Assembly (NCBI RefSeq): GCF_037975245.1
Contig: NC_092579.1
Span: 2,039,001 to 2,099,000 of the forward strand
DNA length: 60,000 nt
DNA from: Apostichopus japonicus
Taxonomy: Eukaryota; Echinodermata; Holothuroidea; Aspidochirotida; Stichopodidae
Direction: 5' to 3'
In this document: one piece after another, positions 34,739 to 47,713 of the stretch
Layout: each line of letters begins with the position of its first letter
Position numbering within the stretch: the first letter of the stretch is position 1
The notes under the pieces: model-generated
What the model was told of the DNA's origin: nothing
Seen by the model: only the letters and a program-made list of their open reading frames with translations
Database searches by the model: none
Made by a program: the position numbers and the translations under genes

Positions 34739-35584
34739 TTTGGTTAACCCACTCCCCTCTCTCCTATTTTTGTAGCTCGATTTGAAAATGTATTGTAGCA
34801 TAGATGAGTTGCTACTAGGAAAAGACATCATCTCTGAAATGAATCTATATTACTTTGATTAATTCGATAAGTTTAAATTTCTTCAAGTTCATTGGTTCGT
34901 ACTTGACATGGTTGATATCCGCACATTATGAGCTTTGCCAATTTAAATAAAAAAAATGCTGCGCCTTCACCTTGCAAGTCCATAGTTGTAATTGTTAATC
35001 ATTTACCTGTTCACTTGTGTTGAAGTTTTTTATGTTTCCTTATTTCCTTGTTGTAGATGTAGAAAATAAGGAGAATAGGTTTTGGGGATTTGAAATGGTG
35101 TAATTGTAATTTATGGGGTTATTATATACATGTTTCCCGTTAAAGTTTCCAATACTCTTCACATTTTCACCTGCTGCTGACTTGAAGACAATTTACTTGA
35201 AGAAAATGTAATAAAAAGCAAAAGTTGGCATCCGCATGAGATTTTTCCAAGTTTCTTCCTCCAGATATATCTTGAGATTTTTACAATGCATAGATGTTTT
35301 CATAGTTTTATCTGACTCATGTTTCAAGGAAAGTGTCAATATACCACGCAATTGTAAAAATAAACATCTGTTCATCAACTAAGGTGAAATTTTAGAATAT
35401 CTATGTAAATATCAATATTAATATATATCCTTCCTGTGTATATTTTAGACTTCAAAGTCCACTGCAACAAGTGCTTGGGTTACATTATACGAATCATCGA
35501 CTTACAGGTATTTCCATGATTGAGCTGTGGGGTATTTATTCAAAATGATGGCTATGACTAGCTAGTAATCTCTGTATAACCGCT
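34739..35584. other. End of the repeat unit and upstream region of gene E
   Basis: Similarity to the other units' spacers fades after about 35330. The stretch before gene E (35340-35584) is unique in this window and lacks the TTCTAATTAGAA palindrome. Confidence 0.5.
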
Positions 35585-38046
35585 ATGACTGACAATGGAG
35601 AAACATTGCCATTAATTGGCAGAAGAGTGAAAAAGTGGCCATTTATGTTTTGGTTTCTACTGAGGGTTTTAGCTCTCTTCTATCACCGATCTGTTGTCAG
35701 TGAGAGAAAATGTTTCAATTGTCATATTCGGGACATTTCAAGTCCCAGAAAAGGGACATTGATCAACGGGATGGACACACCTTTGGACTACTATGTCTTA
35801 GCGTATGAATCATCCACAAGTGATGCAGCCTATGCCAATGAAACAAAAAACTTAAATGTCCAAAGTTGGGAAGATTGCGGCGTATGTCAGACGCTATGGT
35901 GGAATTGCCACAGGGTACCTGAAAAGTACACCGAACAAGAAATTGGTATGTTAAGTCAAACTTTTTAAATTTAAGCGGCTAATGTGGAACAAGGCATTTA
36001 TATGGTGGCTATAAAACATAACATGAACTTGGTTGGCATTCGAAGGCAGTGTAACCGATTGGGGGGGGGGGGGGGGGGTTCGTATGTCTTTGTGTGCATA
36101 TCTGGACGAGAGAGTATTTAGTTATTTTAACTGTGATTGTAGCCGGCATAAAGTCATACAATTCTGTTCGTTGCCTATGGTATAAAGATTAGTTTGCACT
36201 ATTACTTGCTAAAACTCAAGAGTTTCCAAACTCCAAAACTATTTTGTTGATGAATGATATATATGAATGAAGTATATACCTGTTATACATCTAGGCATAA
36301 AACCTCATTCGCAACGATCGATAGCCTCAAAACTACATGTTTACTGAAAATAGTGACTAAACAGTGATTTTAATTTCGAAATTAACTCCAGGATGTGTTT
36401 CATATGTACTCTACCATGCATACAAACACACATGTTTTTCCCTTTAGGTTTGAGTAAATGGGGCTGTAGATTAAACGGTGTATTCTCGATAGGATGGTTG
36501 GTGATTGCTTTAGCCATACTATGCTACTACATCGGAAGCTTCGTACCACAACTGTATGGAAATCCAGACGACATCCTGAAACTTCTTATTAAGCTTACAT
36601 TCTTTGTGTTACTGGCGACCCATTATGTCATCGCTCTATGTTCAAAGCTCCGGAGTGTCTTCAAGTGTGCAGCTCCAAGACTTTCCTGGGCAACTTCGTT
36701 TAATGTAAGGTATCTGATTAAACGAGCCCAGTATCTGGATATGTCGAATCGAGGTAAGCAACATGTTACACCCTCTATCAGGCTATGTAGCAGCTCACTC
36801 AACCATCTCTGTGCAGCTATATAAATGCATTGCGTAATGAACGTAACAGCAATATATCTTCAGTTTGAACGATAATGTGACCAGTGTTCCATCTCTTTGC
36901 TTATGATGAAGCGTGTTTCCTTCGGTAATAGCTAAATAGGTTTTCGAAGTATGGTGGTATTGGTTACTACACTTTCTTCCACTAGACAATTACCTTTAAT
37001 TGGCACTATAAAGATTAATGTTGTTGTCATATTTCATCATCCCAAATTTACTGGATGTACCGTATATAAGGGTCGGGAATCTCCACATTTTTATAACGTA
37101 ATGTTTATGAGATCACTGAGGGTAAAAGTAGAAATTCTCTGTAAAGCCAAAAATATGTTCTTATGAAATACAGCAGTACTTTGCAGAACTTGGGACGTCA
37201 TAATTTTATCATTAGTGACTCTATACTTTGAACTTCGATATCTGAATAAGATTCTGTTTTACCACGAGCCAACTTCCCTCTCCATTTTCTCAAGGTTTAC
37301 CTGGAGTACCATTCCTCCTCCTTTGCGCTGGTTGTCCTTTATTTCTCGCAGTGTACCGGACAGTGATTTGGACCTACATAAGTAACTGCCCAATCACTAT
37401 TTACAGCATAACACAGGCCACGACTGGTGTTATCTTTATGGTTACCGGGGGCTTCTCCATATACATCCTTTACTTTCTTCGAATCTCTTTCCAATGTCAG
37501 TTCAACTTACTGACTGCCTACGTCAAAGAGTTTGAAGATGACGTCCGAAGATGCAAGGCAGTCGTGTTGGAGGTTGCTGCAGATTTTGCTTGTTATCAGC
37601 AACTATGTTCTTTGTATTTGGCTGTAAATTTCCCTACTGTAGTTCTTGCTGTGGTCGCTAATATAACGTTAGCGTATACCATCCATGAAAGTGAATGTCT
37701 TGATGAAGTAGGTCAAAGGATAGCGTACAACGTGGCAATATTATCTTGGTCAGAGATTGCAATAGCAATGATTCTTAGTGCTATGGCAATGGGTGGATAT
37801 AAAGTCCGTTATATTTGGGAAAACTTTGTCGCTAATGTTTTAATCATGGAATCAAACAAATCAAAGGCTTTTATTTTAGAATTAGTAACCGAAGCAGAGG
37901 TTTTACTGAAGGAGTCCAACCTACTATTGGCCACTATCATTTTCTCAGTAACTGGCATTTACATGGGCTTCCAGTTTGGCAATCAAAATATTACAATGCT
38001 TAATGACTCATGCAATGGAACGTTTGTACCCAATGCATGTATTTAA
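35585..38046 (+). CDS. GRL gene E: divergent seven-pass gustatory-receptor-like protein
   Basis: Exons are 35585-35945, 36448-36753 and 37295-38046 (472 aa, intact). Splice phases and exon 2 length (306 bp) are identical to A-D despite marked protein divergence. Conserved landmarks: LLRVLALFYHR; ERKCFNCH and EDCGVCQTLWWNC (both CxxC pairs); NVRYLIKRAQYLDMSNRG in the first intracellular loop; YIWENFVANV in the 6-7 loop; TGIYMGFQF in TM7. The extracellular C-terminus has NIT and NGT sequons and cysteines. Divergence concentrated in loops with preserved motifs indicates a functional, selected gene. Intron 1 contains an 18-base G run (about 36061-36078). The flanking repeat unit of A-D is absent, so E is outside the recent amplification. 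Confidence 0.78.
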
Positions 38047-40650
38047 TCCCTCTAGTGATTGTCTATTGAAATGCAAGAAGTTATGTTTACAACATTAATT
38101 AGGTCATTATTTTGACTACATATAAAGTGTATTCTCATCGTTTTGACAATACTCTAAACCTAAACTGGAAAAATATGCTTCCTTGATGAAGAAGCTCAAC
38201 TGTGCTTAGTGGATGGTGGACATAGTTAAGTGTATATAGATAGACAGGCAAATGTTAGAAAATGAAGGATCGGTGTACATTTATACCATGATTTTTCATG
38301 TTTGAGTCATTTCATCAATTAATACCGTGAACCCACCCAGTTGGGACATTTATTTCTACACTTTAGTGTCATGTTCCGCTTTCAGAGCACTCGTATTGTC
38401 AGTACGAGCAGTATGAATATCATGTTGGTATCATATCAAGGTTAGGAACTGTTTTTACTGTTTATACCAGTGCTTTGAAGCATGATATCGGATGACAGTT
38501 TAGAGAGGTATTAGCAGTAGGAAATTGACCCAACTGGCTAGTAAACTTCATTTGGCCTACATCAGTTTCAACAAAATTCATTTGTTGAGTGTTATGAACC
38601 TTATACATTATATTAATATACCTTAATCCAACCATTCATCAATCCATTCTTCAATCTCTTAAAGCACTTTGGTAAGTGTTTGCTTTCAATCCAGCTCTTG
38701 ATTCAAAGTATATAGTTGACGTCAACTTAAGGCCGAGAAGGGAAGGAAGGGAGTGCCTTCGACTATCCTTTCTTGCACTCTTACAATCCCCATACACCCC
38801 GCCCCCTCTCTCTCCGCATTTCATTTTTCTAATTACCTTACTCTTTCTCTCTCATTAGCTCAATCCGTTGTTGCTGGCTACGGATCTGCAATGTATAAGG
38901 AAATTGTCTCATAAAACGACAAGCATGCTATTTGGAAATACTTTACACGGCAAGTTAGATCCATTAAAAGCTATGAAAGGAATCCTTGCAATCAGTTAGT
39001 TTATGTAGTTTATCAAGTAGTTAACAAGGCTGTATATACTCATTATTATGTTCACGCTGTATAATATTCAATCATTACATACCAGTACTAAGTAGCATTA
39101 CAAGGATACATGAACAAAAATAGAACTTTTGCTATATTCTTGGTTGTCTTCATTTTATGATTAGGAGTATTAAGCTCACTGGAGGGCTTCAAGTGTATTC
39201 TGAGGATTTGTCAATTGAAAGTATTGATAGTATCTCCGTATAACACAACATGACTGTTTATGATATAAATGCATTATACATGACAGTATACCAAAAATTC
39301 TGTATTCTGGGATTGGAATTCTCTTAACAAATTGCTTTAAAATTAATTTCCCTATTCTAGTCTTCTTACCCAGGAAATAAATCATGACCCCGAGAAAGAA
39401 AACAGGAACAAAGACAGGAAACGGTGTTGGATTTCTACATGTTATTGTTGTATGATGGATCGACGCCATCATGTTGAATGATTATAAGCCACAATTACAT
39501 TATGATATGCCTTGATAAGTTGTCATCTTTTGTTGTGGATTCGCTGTACTGAATCTGTACTAACCGTACTATGGAAATCAAGCGTCTTTTTTTCGCCTCG
39601 CGTAGACTGATAGAGTAAAAGGAGGTGTTGGTCGCTCTAAGCTGGTTTGTATTGAGTTGCAGTGTAGCAGTGTAGCAGTCCTATCTTCCTGTCAATCACT
39701 TCGTCCTACTTTACCGACTTCTATACTGTATCGGGTTGGACTTCCTGATTCCTGCCATAGAGTACCGCGTAGCCTTTGAATGCAAGAGCTCCGTGCACAG
39801 CGTAATTGGGTTACCTGTTTAATATGTTAGTGCAGTAACTTACAATCTCATTTGTAGCTGTAACGTCACAGCTGTAAACTTCAAAAGGAAACCTATGAAC
39901 TTCATCTGTACATCCGCATGAGCTGATCACGTCAAGTAAACAAGGCAAAGATACAACATTACATTAAGCATTCTCAATATATCTGAATGCATTCATAGTC
40001 AGATATTCAGATCTGCAAGTGAAAATACTAAACTTATTCAATATTTCAAAATCCAAGTGACACCTTAAAGCTTCTGTACTATTTGCATCCTGTTTCACAA
40101 AAATATTCACGTAGCAGGATATAAGGGAAAAACAAATACATCTACAAACAATGTAGTTTCAAAAGGCAATATCTTAAGACGTTGATTATGATGATGAAGT
40201 GTTTAAGGTAATAAACCTCACCATATTTACAAAAGGATGTTACATTAAAGTATTCATCTAAAGTATATCACAATAAAGAGTTCGGCTGAAGTTCATCACA
40301 TATGTAACACATAAGATGAAGTAAATCATATGTTATAGTTCATCTGAGTTCACAGTAAAGAACTCGTGTGAAGTTGGCTACAACACATTAAAGAGTTCAT
40401 CGGACATTCTTTATATTAAACAGTTAATATCACATTAATATATCTTGTTAAGTTTATCAAATTATAGAATTTGTCTGTTGTACATCGCATTAATGAATTC
40501 GTTCCATAACTCGCATATCGCATTAAACGTAGTAATATTTTTTGTGTTCGCTTCCTTATAACATCTCAACACTATTTGTTTTGTGTGCCAATGTCAACAT
40601 GCAGTTCAAGAAATGTAACCAATTCGTGCTTTCAATTTTTTTTGATGTCT
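38047..40650. other. Intergenic region E-F, left part
   Basis: No exon recognised. It contains a CT-rich stretch (38785-38860), and short reading frames without family features. Confidence 0.5.
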
Positions 40651-41426
40651 TGTATGTATGTATGTATGTATGTATGTATGTATGTATGTATGTATGTATG
40701 TATGTATGTATGTATGTATGTATGTATGTATGTATGTATGTATGTATGTATGTATGTATGTATGTATGTATGTATGTATGTATGTATGTATGTATGTATG
40801 TATGTATGTATGTATGTATGTATGTATGTATGTATGTATGTATGTATGTATGTATGTATGTATGTATGTATGTATGTATGTATGTATGTATGTATGTATG
40901 TATGTATGTATGTATGTATGTATGTATGTATGTATGTATGTATGTATGTATGTATGTATGTATGTATGTATGTATGTATGTATGTATGTATGTATGTATG
41001 TATGTATGTATGTATGTATGTATGTATGTATGTATGTATGTATGTATGTATGTATGTATGTATGTATGTATGTATGTATGTATGTATGTATGTATGTATG
41101 TATGTATGTATGTATGTATGTATGTATGTATGTATGTATGTATGTATGTATGTATGTATGTATGTATGTATGTATGTATGTATGTATGTATGTATGTATG
41201 TATGTATGTATGTATGTATGTATGTATGTATGTATGTATGTATGTATGTATGTATGTATGTATGTATGTATGTATGTATGTATGTATGTATGTATGTATG
41301 TATGTATGTATGTATGTATGTATGTATGTATGTATGTATGTATGTATGTATGTATGTATGTATGTATGTATGTATGTATGTATGTATGTATGTATGTATG
41401 TATGTATGTGTGTATGTATGTATGTA
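40651..41426. repeat. (TGTA)n tetranucleotide microsatellite, ~776 bp
   Basis: Roughly 194 repeats of TGTA/TATG, uninterrupted except for one substitution near 41409. The long MYVCMYVC or IHTYIHTY frames on the two strands come from the repeat and are not proteins. Confidence 0.98.
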
Positions 41427-41453
41427 AGTGTGTGTGTGTGTGTGTGTGTGTGT
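41427..41453. repeat. (TG)n dinucleotide tract
   Basis: About 13 TG repeats directly following the TGTA array, forming a compound microsatellite. Confidence 0.95.
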
Positions 41454-42622
41454 AGCAGTGATTCATTTGAAGTCACGAATGCTGCAGAAAACTTCAGATT
41501 CATTCCATAGATTTCTCCTCCATTATAGGTACTGTACACCGCCAAAATTAGCATCTAGATTCTCCTACGAGAGGTACATACAATGAAATAAATATTGTGT
41601 CCAAATATCTACCAATGCTATGTAAGAAAGGTCACACAATATAGCCCGGGCTGTAACCGTACTATTATGACGATGTTACGTATAGTGAGTATCACGAGTT
41701 AACCTTTAGATCTGCATGCTGTCAGAACGTTGTCAAAAAAAATCATTTTGGTGAATGATGAAAGAGGAGGAGAAATTATAGCATTCTTATATCATTTGCA
41801 TTTAATTCCATTACATGTTTCGAGATACCAATAGTTCAGACATTGACACGCTTTGTTAGACGGGTGAATTTTAAGCAAATAGTTGTGATATCATAGCGAC
41901 ACACTGACATACTGTTTGTTAAATTTCCTTCAAAATTGTCATCCGACGATCTACTTCAAATTGAGATCCATCTCAGTACTCTATACAGTCATTTGAGATA
42001 TTGTTATATTATCATTCCATTTGTTTGGTATTGACAATAACAGTCTAAGTTAAAAATAAAGCAATTCAAAGATGTTATAATCAATGAATATAGCAATGGC
42101 GTCATTCTTGCTTTCTTCAAGTTCACCTTTGGTAAAAAAAACTGTGATAATTTCATATATCAATAGCTCAAAACGCTATTTCTAAAATAATCCCTGATCC
42201 TTAACACTCATCGATGTAGTTATCAACAAAATTAGACTCCCACTTAGGAAAGCGTCCTCATTTCTGACAGCTTTCAGCAATTTTATGTTACAATTTGCAG
42301 CCAATACTGCCTCCTTGTTATGTTGAATAACAAAGGTCCAAGTGACAGTTACTCGAGAAGACTGCATTTGACAATGGAACTTCTTGAGTTCGATAGTTTG
42401 GGCGGTTCTAAAAATAAGTTTCCGCATGAAAATATCAAGTGTTATTTTGAGGAAGTACGATCTTTCAGACCTATTAGAACTAAGTATGGTATTATTCTGA
42501 GTTGGCAAAGGTGCGTCTGAAATATAGTTCATTTTTGACGGAATTTTTAGTTCCGCATTGGACCTTGAGAATTTGTGACAAATACACTATTTCAGCGACA
42601 AAGAAATTGGGATTTCGTCAAC
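41454..42622. other. Region upstream of gene F
   Basis: No gene seen. ACACTATTTCAG followed by CGACAAAG, shortly before the ATG (about 42583-42600), looks like a 3' splice site. Gene F may therefore have an upstream untranslated exon; this is inference. Confidence 0.4.
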
Positions 42623-45600
42623 ATGAACGACATTGAAAAACAAACTTTCGTAAATAGAAAGTTGAAACATTGGCCAACTATGTTTTGGGTTTTGATGAGA
42701 GTCTTAGCACTTTTCTATCACCGATCAGTTGTTACCGAAAGAAAATGCTTTTCTTGCCACGTTCGTCAAATTTCGAATCAATGTTACGGAAAGAGAAGCA
42801 ATCTGATGGACGCGCATTTGGACTTTTATGTTTCGGCGTATGAATCCAACCCCAGCAGTAAAACCGATGACGAGAATAAAAACATACAATATCAAGACGG
42901 CGATCACTGCGAAACATGCCTGGCCTTATGGTGGAACTGTTACCGAGAACCTTTCAAATATACCGATCGGGATATAGGTATGTTAGGTAAAACTACTTTG
43001 GTATTCACCAGGCTTGACAAAAGGGTGTGGGGGGGGTCTTCATGAGGTACAAAAGTGACGTGCGCAAGAGGAAGGGACGGGGATTTCCTCCACTTCTGTC
43101 GTGTATTAGGTGTTAAATACTCAGTCGGGGGGTGTTTCGGGAACAGTTACTTCAGAGAGGCTCGGTGTTCACGCCCCTAGCTACATCGGTTGGGGAACGG
43201 GGGGAGGGGAGGAGGAGAGGAATTTAGAATGTGATTTCCTACCTTTGAACTCCTGTGCACGTCACTCGGCTACAATCTCAGTCCAAAACGGCGCCGGTAA
43301 CACATTATCCCCCTCCCCCTCCGATCTGGCTGTCGACTCCATGGTAATCGCGAATATAAGAACAATAAATTTAGTTTGTAGCCCAAGCGGCAATCCGAGA
43401 CATCAGTTCCCGACATGAGGTTATAGTAAAATCATATACAATGGCAGTGGTGTTTCATGGGGAAAATACATTAAAACAACATTAACTGCTTGATTACGCT
43501 CACAGTAGATATATTCCTCTTTTTTTTAATCCTATTTATAAATTTATACTGGAATAAAGAGGAATTAATGAATACGTTATTTGAATATATTTAGTACAGT
43601 TTCATTTGTGCTGATTATAGTTCATAAGTTCCCTCTTCCGGGGAATACGATAATAGTTAATATCGAGACTATATAAGTACGTGACTGTTTGGGACATAAC
43701 CTAAGTGTTTGCTTAGACACGCATGCATATATGAATCAACATTACTTGAGCAAATATAGGTCGGAGTTCATATGTTATTTTATGCGTTCGGAACCAAAAA
43801 CGTTTGTAACAGACTGATGTTGATATTGAAATTAAAAGAAGAATGGATTATTTGTTGCCTTCCATTTTGTAGATTATTTCATGTTACAATATAAACATAA
43901 ATAATCCTGGGAGGGTACATACCGTGCTGGTCGTTCTCTTCATCTCTGTCCTTCCTGCTGCCGTACATCAGCATGCCCTCATTCCTCTCCGACCTCTCCC
44001 ACATCCCCTACCTTGTCCTCTGCCTGTTGTCACTTGTACACCAATGTTAAGTTGCTCTTGTTCCTTAAAAAGAAATGACTAAATCTCATCTAAAGCAACC
44101 TTCACGCTATAGATCCAACACAATTTAGACCTAGCAAACCCTACTGTGGCTGTATCTCGTTAATCAATATACATCACAAACAGGCCTGCTTTGATTCGAG
44201 CCAAGTGTTACTCTGTCATAAACCCTAGCTCTCTTCCTCAATGAATATTCCTTACTTTAATACAATGTTACATAGTTTTTACATAGCCTACATGACAGGG
44301 GCGGACTGGGTCTTAAAACCGGCCCGGGCATTTTTCACCTAGACCGGCCCATTATTCATTGATATGTTACTTACATAGTGATGGCCGTCCTGGGGAGGGG
44401 TTTAAGGGGAGGAGTGTCCCGCTCCCCATTGAGATTTTTTTTGAAGTTAAGGAATGCCTAGATGCAAAATGGCGCTATATTTATCAATTTTGTAAGTTAC
44501 AATAATCCTTCAAAAAAGACCCAAAAATAATTTTCCAGAAGTAACACTTGATTAAACAGAACTGTTAAAAACGTAAACAAAAATAAACAAAAAAAATATG
44601 TTTTGGACTGGATTGTATTTAGTTTTTCAAGCATTTTGTGACAACATGCTTGAAAAAAATGGGAAAAACCTAAATAAATCCACTAAAACATATATGTTCA
44701 ATAACACGATCACATGTCATGTCTACGAGAGTAGGAGCCAACGCAGTTCGCTGCTCCTGGCAGCCACACCATCAATGATATTTTTAGTGTCAAGTTTGGC
44801 CAAGATGCTTTTTCCACAGACATCAACATGAGCGCCTCAAGATGTTCTGGTGTTATTGTACTTCTCAAACGGTCACCGTATCTTGTCGTACAAATATTAG
44901 CACGGACGGGTTGCCAGTAGCACGTTCTTCTGTTACGAACTAACAGATTAACTAACAAGGTGATCTCATGAGCTAATTCCCACAGTTAAAAATATATTTC
45001 TACACAGCCCGTCTGTATTCTATTAAATACATGGGCTGTATTTTACCGGGCTCCCCGGCTCACCGGCCCACCGGGAATTGCCCAATTGCCCCTGTGGGCA
45101 GTCCGCCACTGCTACATGACAATAATATGTAGGATATGTGTAAACTATATAACTAGGACTGCCTGTGGTCAGGCCAAGTCTGAGAGTAGAACAGTAACTA
45201 CGTTCGATTATGATTACGATTCCATTTGCACGCAGAAAGTAGCCGTCGCAGTGCATAGGAGTAATACAATACAATACGATGGCTCTAGGCCTACTTGTTT
45301 TTGAAGGTATATTTCTTTAGCCTATAAAGTAACGTAGAGTGAATTATGGTTCGATTACGCGGATCAAGGCTCACTTTTTCAAACTCGAACGCTCCTTGAG
45401 GCTACACAAACTTACCATTTTATCCCCCAGCAAATCCAATGAATGTATTAGCAGTACGGTAGCAGGTTCCGTGATAATATTTCTTGTTTTCTAGCAGAGT
45501 GCTATAGCGATCGATTAGCCGATCCATGTGTTTTTAGGTGTGGCCTAATGTTTATAATAAGGGCCGTTATTTTCAAAAGAGCTTTCCAAATTGTTCCTTT

Positions 45601-47713
45601 TTTTTAACGTTTTTGGTAATCTTCAATTGTTTTAATAGTACACAGGGTCATTATTTGGTACATGGAAACCAGGAACAGCGCCATATTTCAATTGCAAAAT
45701 AAAGAAAAACATACAGCCTGATGATGTGCTAATGTATTTCTTTGTTCAAACACACAATACAACTTGACACCTTGACACTTTACAGTCAGATACAACACAC
45801 GATGTAGTATAAATGCTGAACAACTGATGTATGGCTACTGCTCACTGAACAGTGTATTAGTTTAAAGCCATAAGCATATGAAGTGATCACAACTTATAAT
45901 TGCTCAATCCTACATAGTTGTGAAGCTATAATGTTCTGGACAGAAGTGATTCATCTGGACACATTTTTGTCTTCCTTTTAGGAGTAAGTCCATTCGGACG
46001 AAGGTGGAACGGTATCATCTCTAACGGATGGTTCGTCGTTGCCCTTGCCATTTTGACCTACGAATTTTGCAGTGTCTTTCTGAGATTGTATGGAAAATCC
46101 GAAGAGATACTGAACTTTCTGTTAACGCTCACATTGTATCAATTGCTGATGGTGCATTATGCTTTCACTATGTGCTCAAAGATCCATAGCATCTTCAAAG
46201 CATCAGTTCCAAGACTGTATTGGTCCATTACGCTTAACGTACGATATTTGATCAAGAGAGCCCAAATGTTGGACTTGCCAAATAGAGGTAGGTTGCCCTT
46301 CTTTCTCTCTGCCTTATATGTTCCTCAGGCAAAGGCATCGAGGGACATCCAGGTCTGGCCCCGGGGACAATTATGTGCCCCTTTTGATCTTTACATATTC
46401 TTTATGAAAACAATATTGTTGTCCCATACTTTACGAAAACCCTCCAGACATTGATTATTTCTCTGACTTTAATTTTGCTGAACTTGACATGAACCTAACA
46501 TAATGGAAAATTTATTATAATTATTGAAATGATAACCAAAGTAACTTTGATTATACGACTATGATTAAACAATACATACAATATTAGTATAGATAGGATT
46601 CAGCATGCAAGCCCATCAATTTCATTACAAAATAACATTTCTCACTATCTTATTGATCTCTTTGGTGTCAATTTGGATTCGTTCAACAATGATATTTTGT
46701 CCTTTAAGAGAGATATAAAAATAGCTAGGGGTTGTTGGAAATAGTGGGATCGTGTGATGTTTATGTAGATCGCTTACTAAATGTAGAGTTTAGTAAGTTT
46801 CAAAGTCTGTCGTATACTTTCTAACTTCAGGTTTTGTGATCCTTCTGTTAATTGTTCCAACTCATAGAGCATTTTACTAATCTAAGAGGGAATTATTCTA
46901 CCTTTAAATGTTCTTCGTATCTTCATTACACTTTCCTTTCCTTTGTCACTGCAAGGCTTACCTGGATTACCATTCCTCGTCCTCTGTGCCTCCTGCCCTC
47001 TCCTCTTATCAGGATACCGGGTGATGATTTTTCTCTACATTAGTAACTGTGACATCACTGTTCACAGTGTAGTACGATCAGTGATCGGTGTTATCTTCAT
47101 GGTGAACTGGGGCTTATCCGTCTACATTATCTATTTCATTCGAGTGTCTTTTCAACACCAGTTCAAGTTGTTACTTGCTTACATGAAAGAGTTTGAAGAT
47201 GACATCCGCAGATGCAAGTCAATTTTGTTGGACGTTGTTGCCGATTTTGCTTGTTATTATCAATTTTGTTCTTTGTACATGGCCGTTTGTTTTCCCGCTG
47301 TAGTTATTGCTGTCGTGGGTAACATATCTACAGCCTACATAAATGACCAAAGTACATGTGTTGGTGATGACCTTAAAAGTCAAGAGATAGTACAGCACCT
47401 TTCAGTGTTGGCTTGGTCAGAGATTGCGATGGCGTTGATTCTGCTGGCTGTTGCAATGGGTGGATATAAAGTTCGTTACATCTGGGAGAACTTTGTGACT
47501 AATGTTATGATCCTGAAGTGTAACGAGTCACAACTTGTCGGAAAAAAGCTGTTCTTCGAAGCAAACTATTTGCTGAGGGAATCTAACTTGATCTTAGCCA
47601 CAATAGTCTTCTCGGTAACTGGTATCTACATGGGATTTCAGTATGGGGAACAAAATGGTGCATTTTTAAATAGTTCATGCAATGGAACATCTTCATATGC
47701 ATCTTGTACCTAA
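42623..47713 (+). CDS. GRL gene F: divergent seven-pass gustatory-receptor-like protein with a 3-kb first intron
   Basis: Exons are 42623-42977, 45982-46287 and 46956-47713 (472 aa, intact). The start is the ATG of MNDIEKQTF, because it aligns with the starts of A-D; the longer open frame before it lacks an ATG. Landmarks: MRVLALFYHR; ERKCFSCH and DHCETC with WWNC; NVRYLIKRAQ; KVRYIWENFVTNV; TM7 motif TGIYMGFQY (Tyr for the final Phe). The C-terminus has NSS and NGT sequons. Exons 2 and 3 keep the family's exact lengths and phases. Intron 1 is 3004 bp, against about 500 bp in the others, enlarged by a hAT element (44296-45111) and other DNA. This gene is the closest match to the exon 2 relics in units A-D. 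Confidence 0.77.
44296..45111 (-). mobile_element. hAT element remnant in intron 1 of gene F
   Basis: Ends CAGGGGCGGACTG (44296-44308) and CAGTCCGCCACTG (45099-45111) are inverted repeats with one mismatch. They are flanked by the 8-bp target duplication CTACATGA (44288-44295 and 45112-45119). On the minus strand (44710-44958) a frame includes RLRSTITPEHLEALMLMSVE, the hallmark of the C-terminal dimerisation region of hAT transposases. Most of the transposase is gone, so this is an internally deleted, nonautonomous copy. Confidence 0.88.

Noticed and set aside
40542-41554. Open frames of 265-332 residues (MYVC and IHTY repeats)
   Set aside because: Produced by the (TGTA)n microsatellite, which has no stop in any frame; not proteins.
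43110-43418. Open frame in intron 1 of gene F
   Set aside because: GC-rich intron stretch without an ATG start or family similarity.
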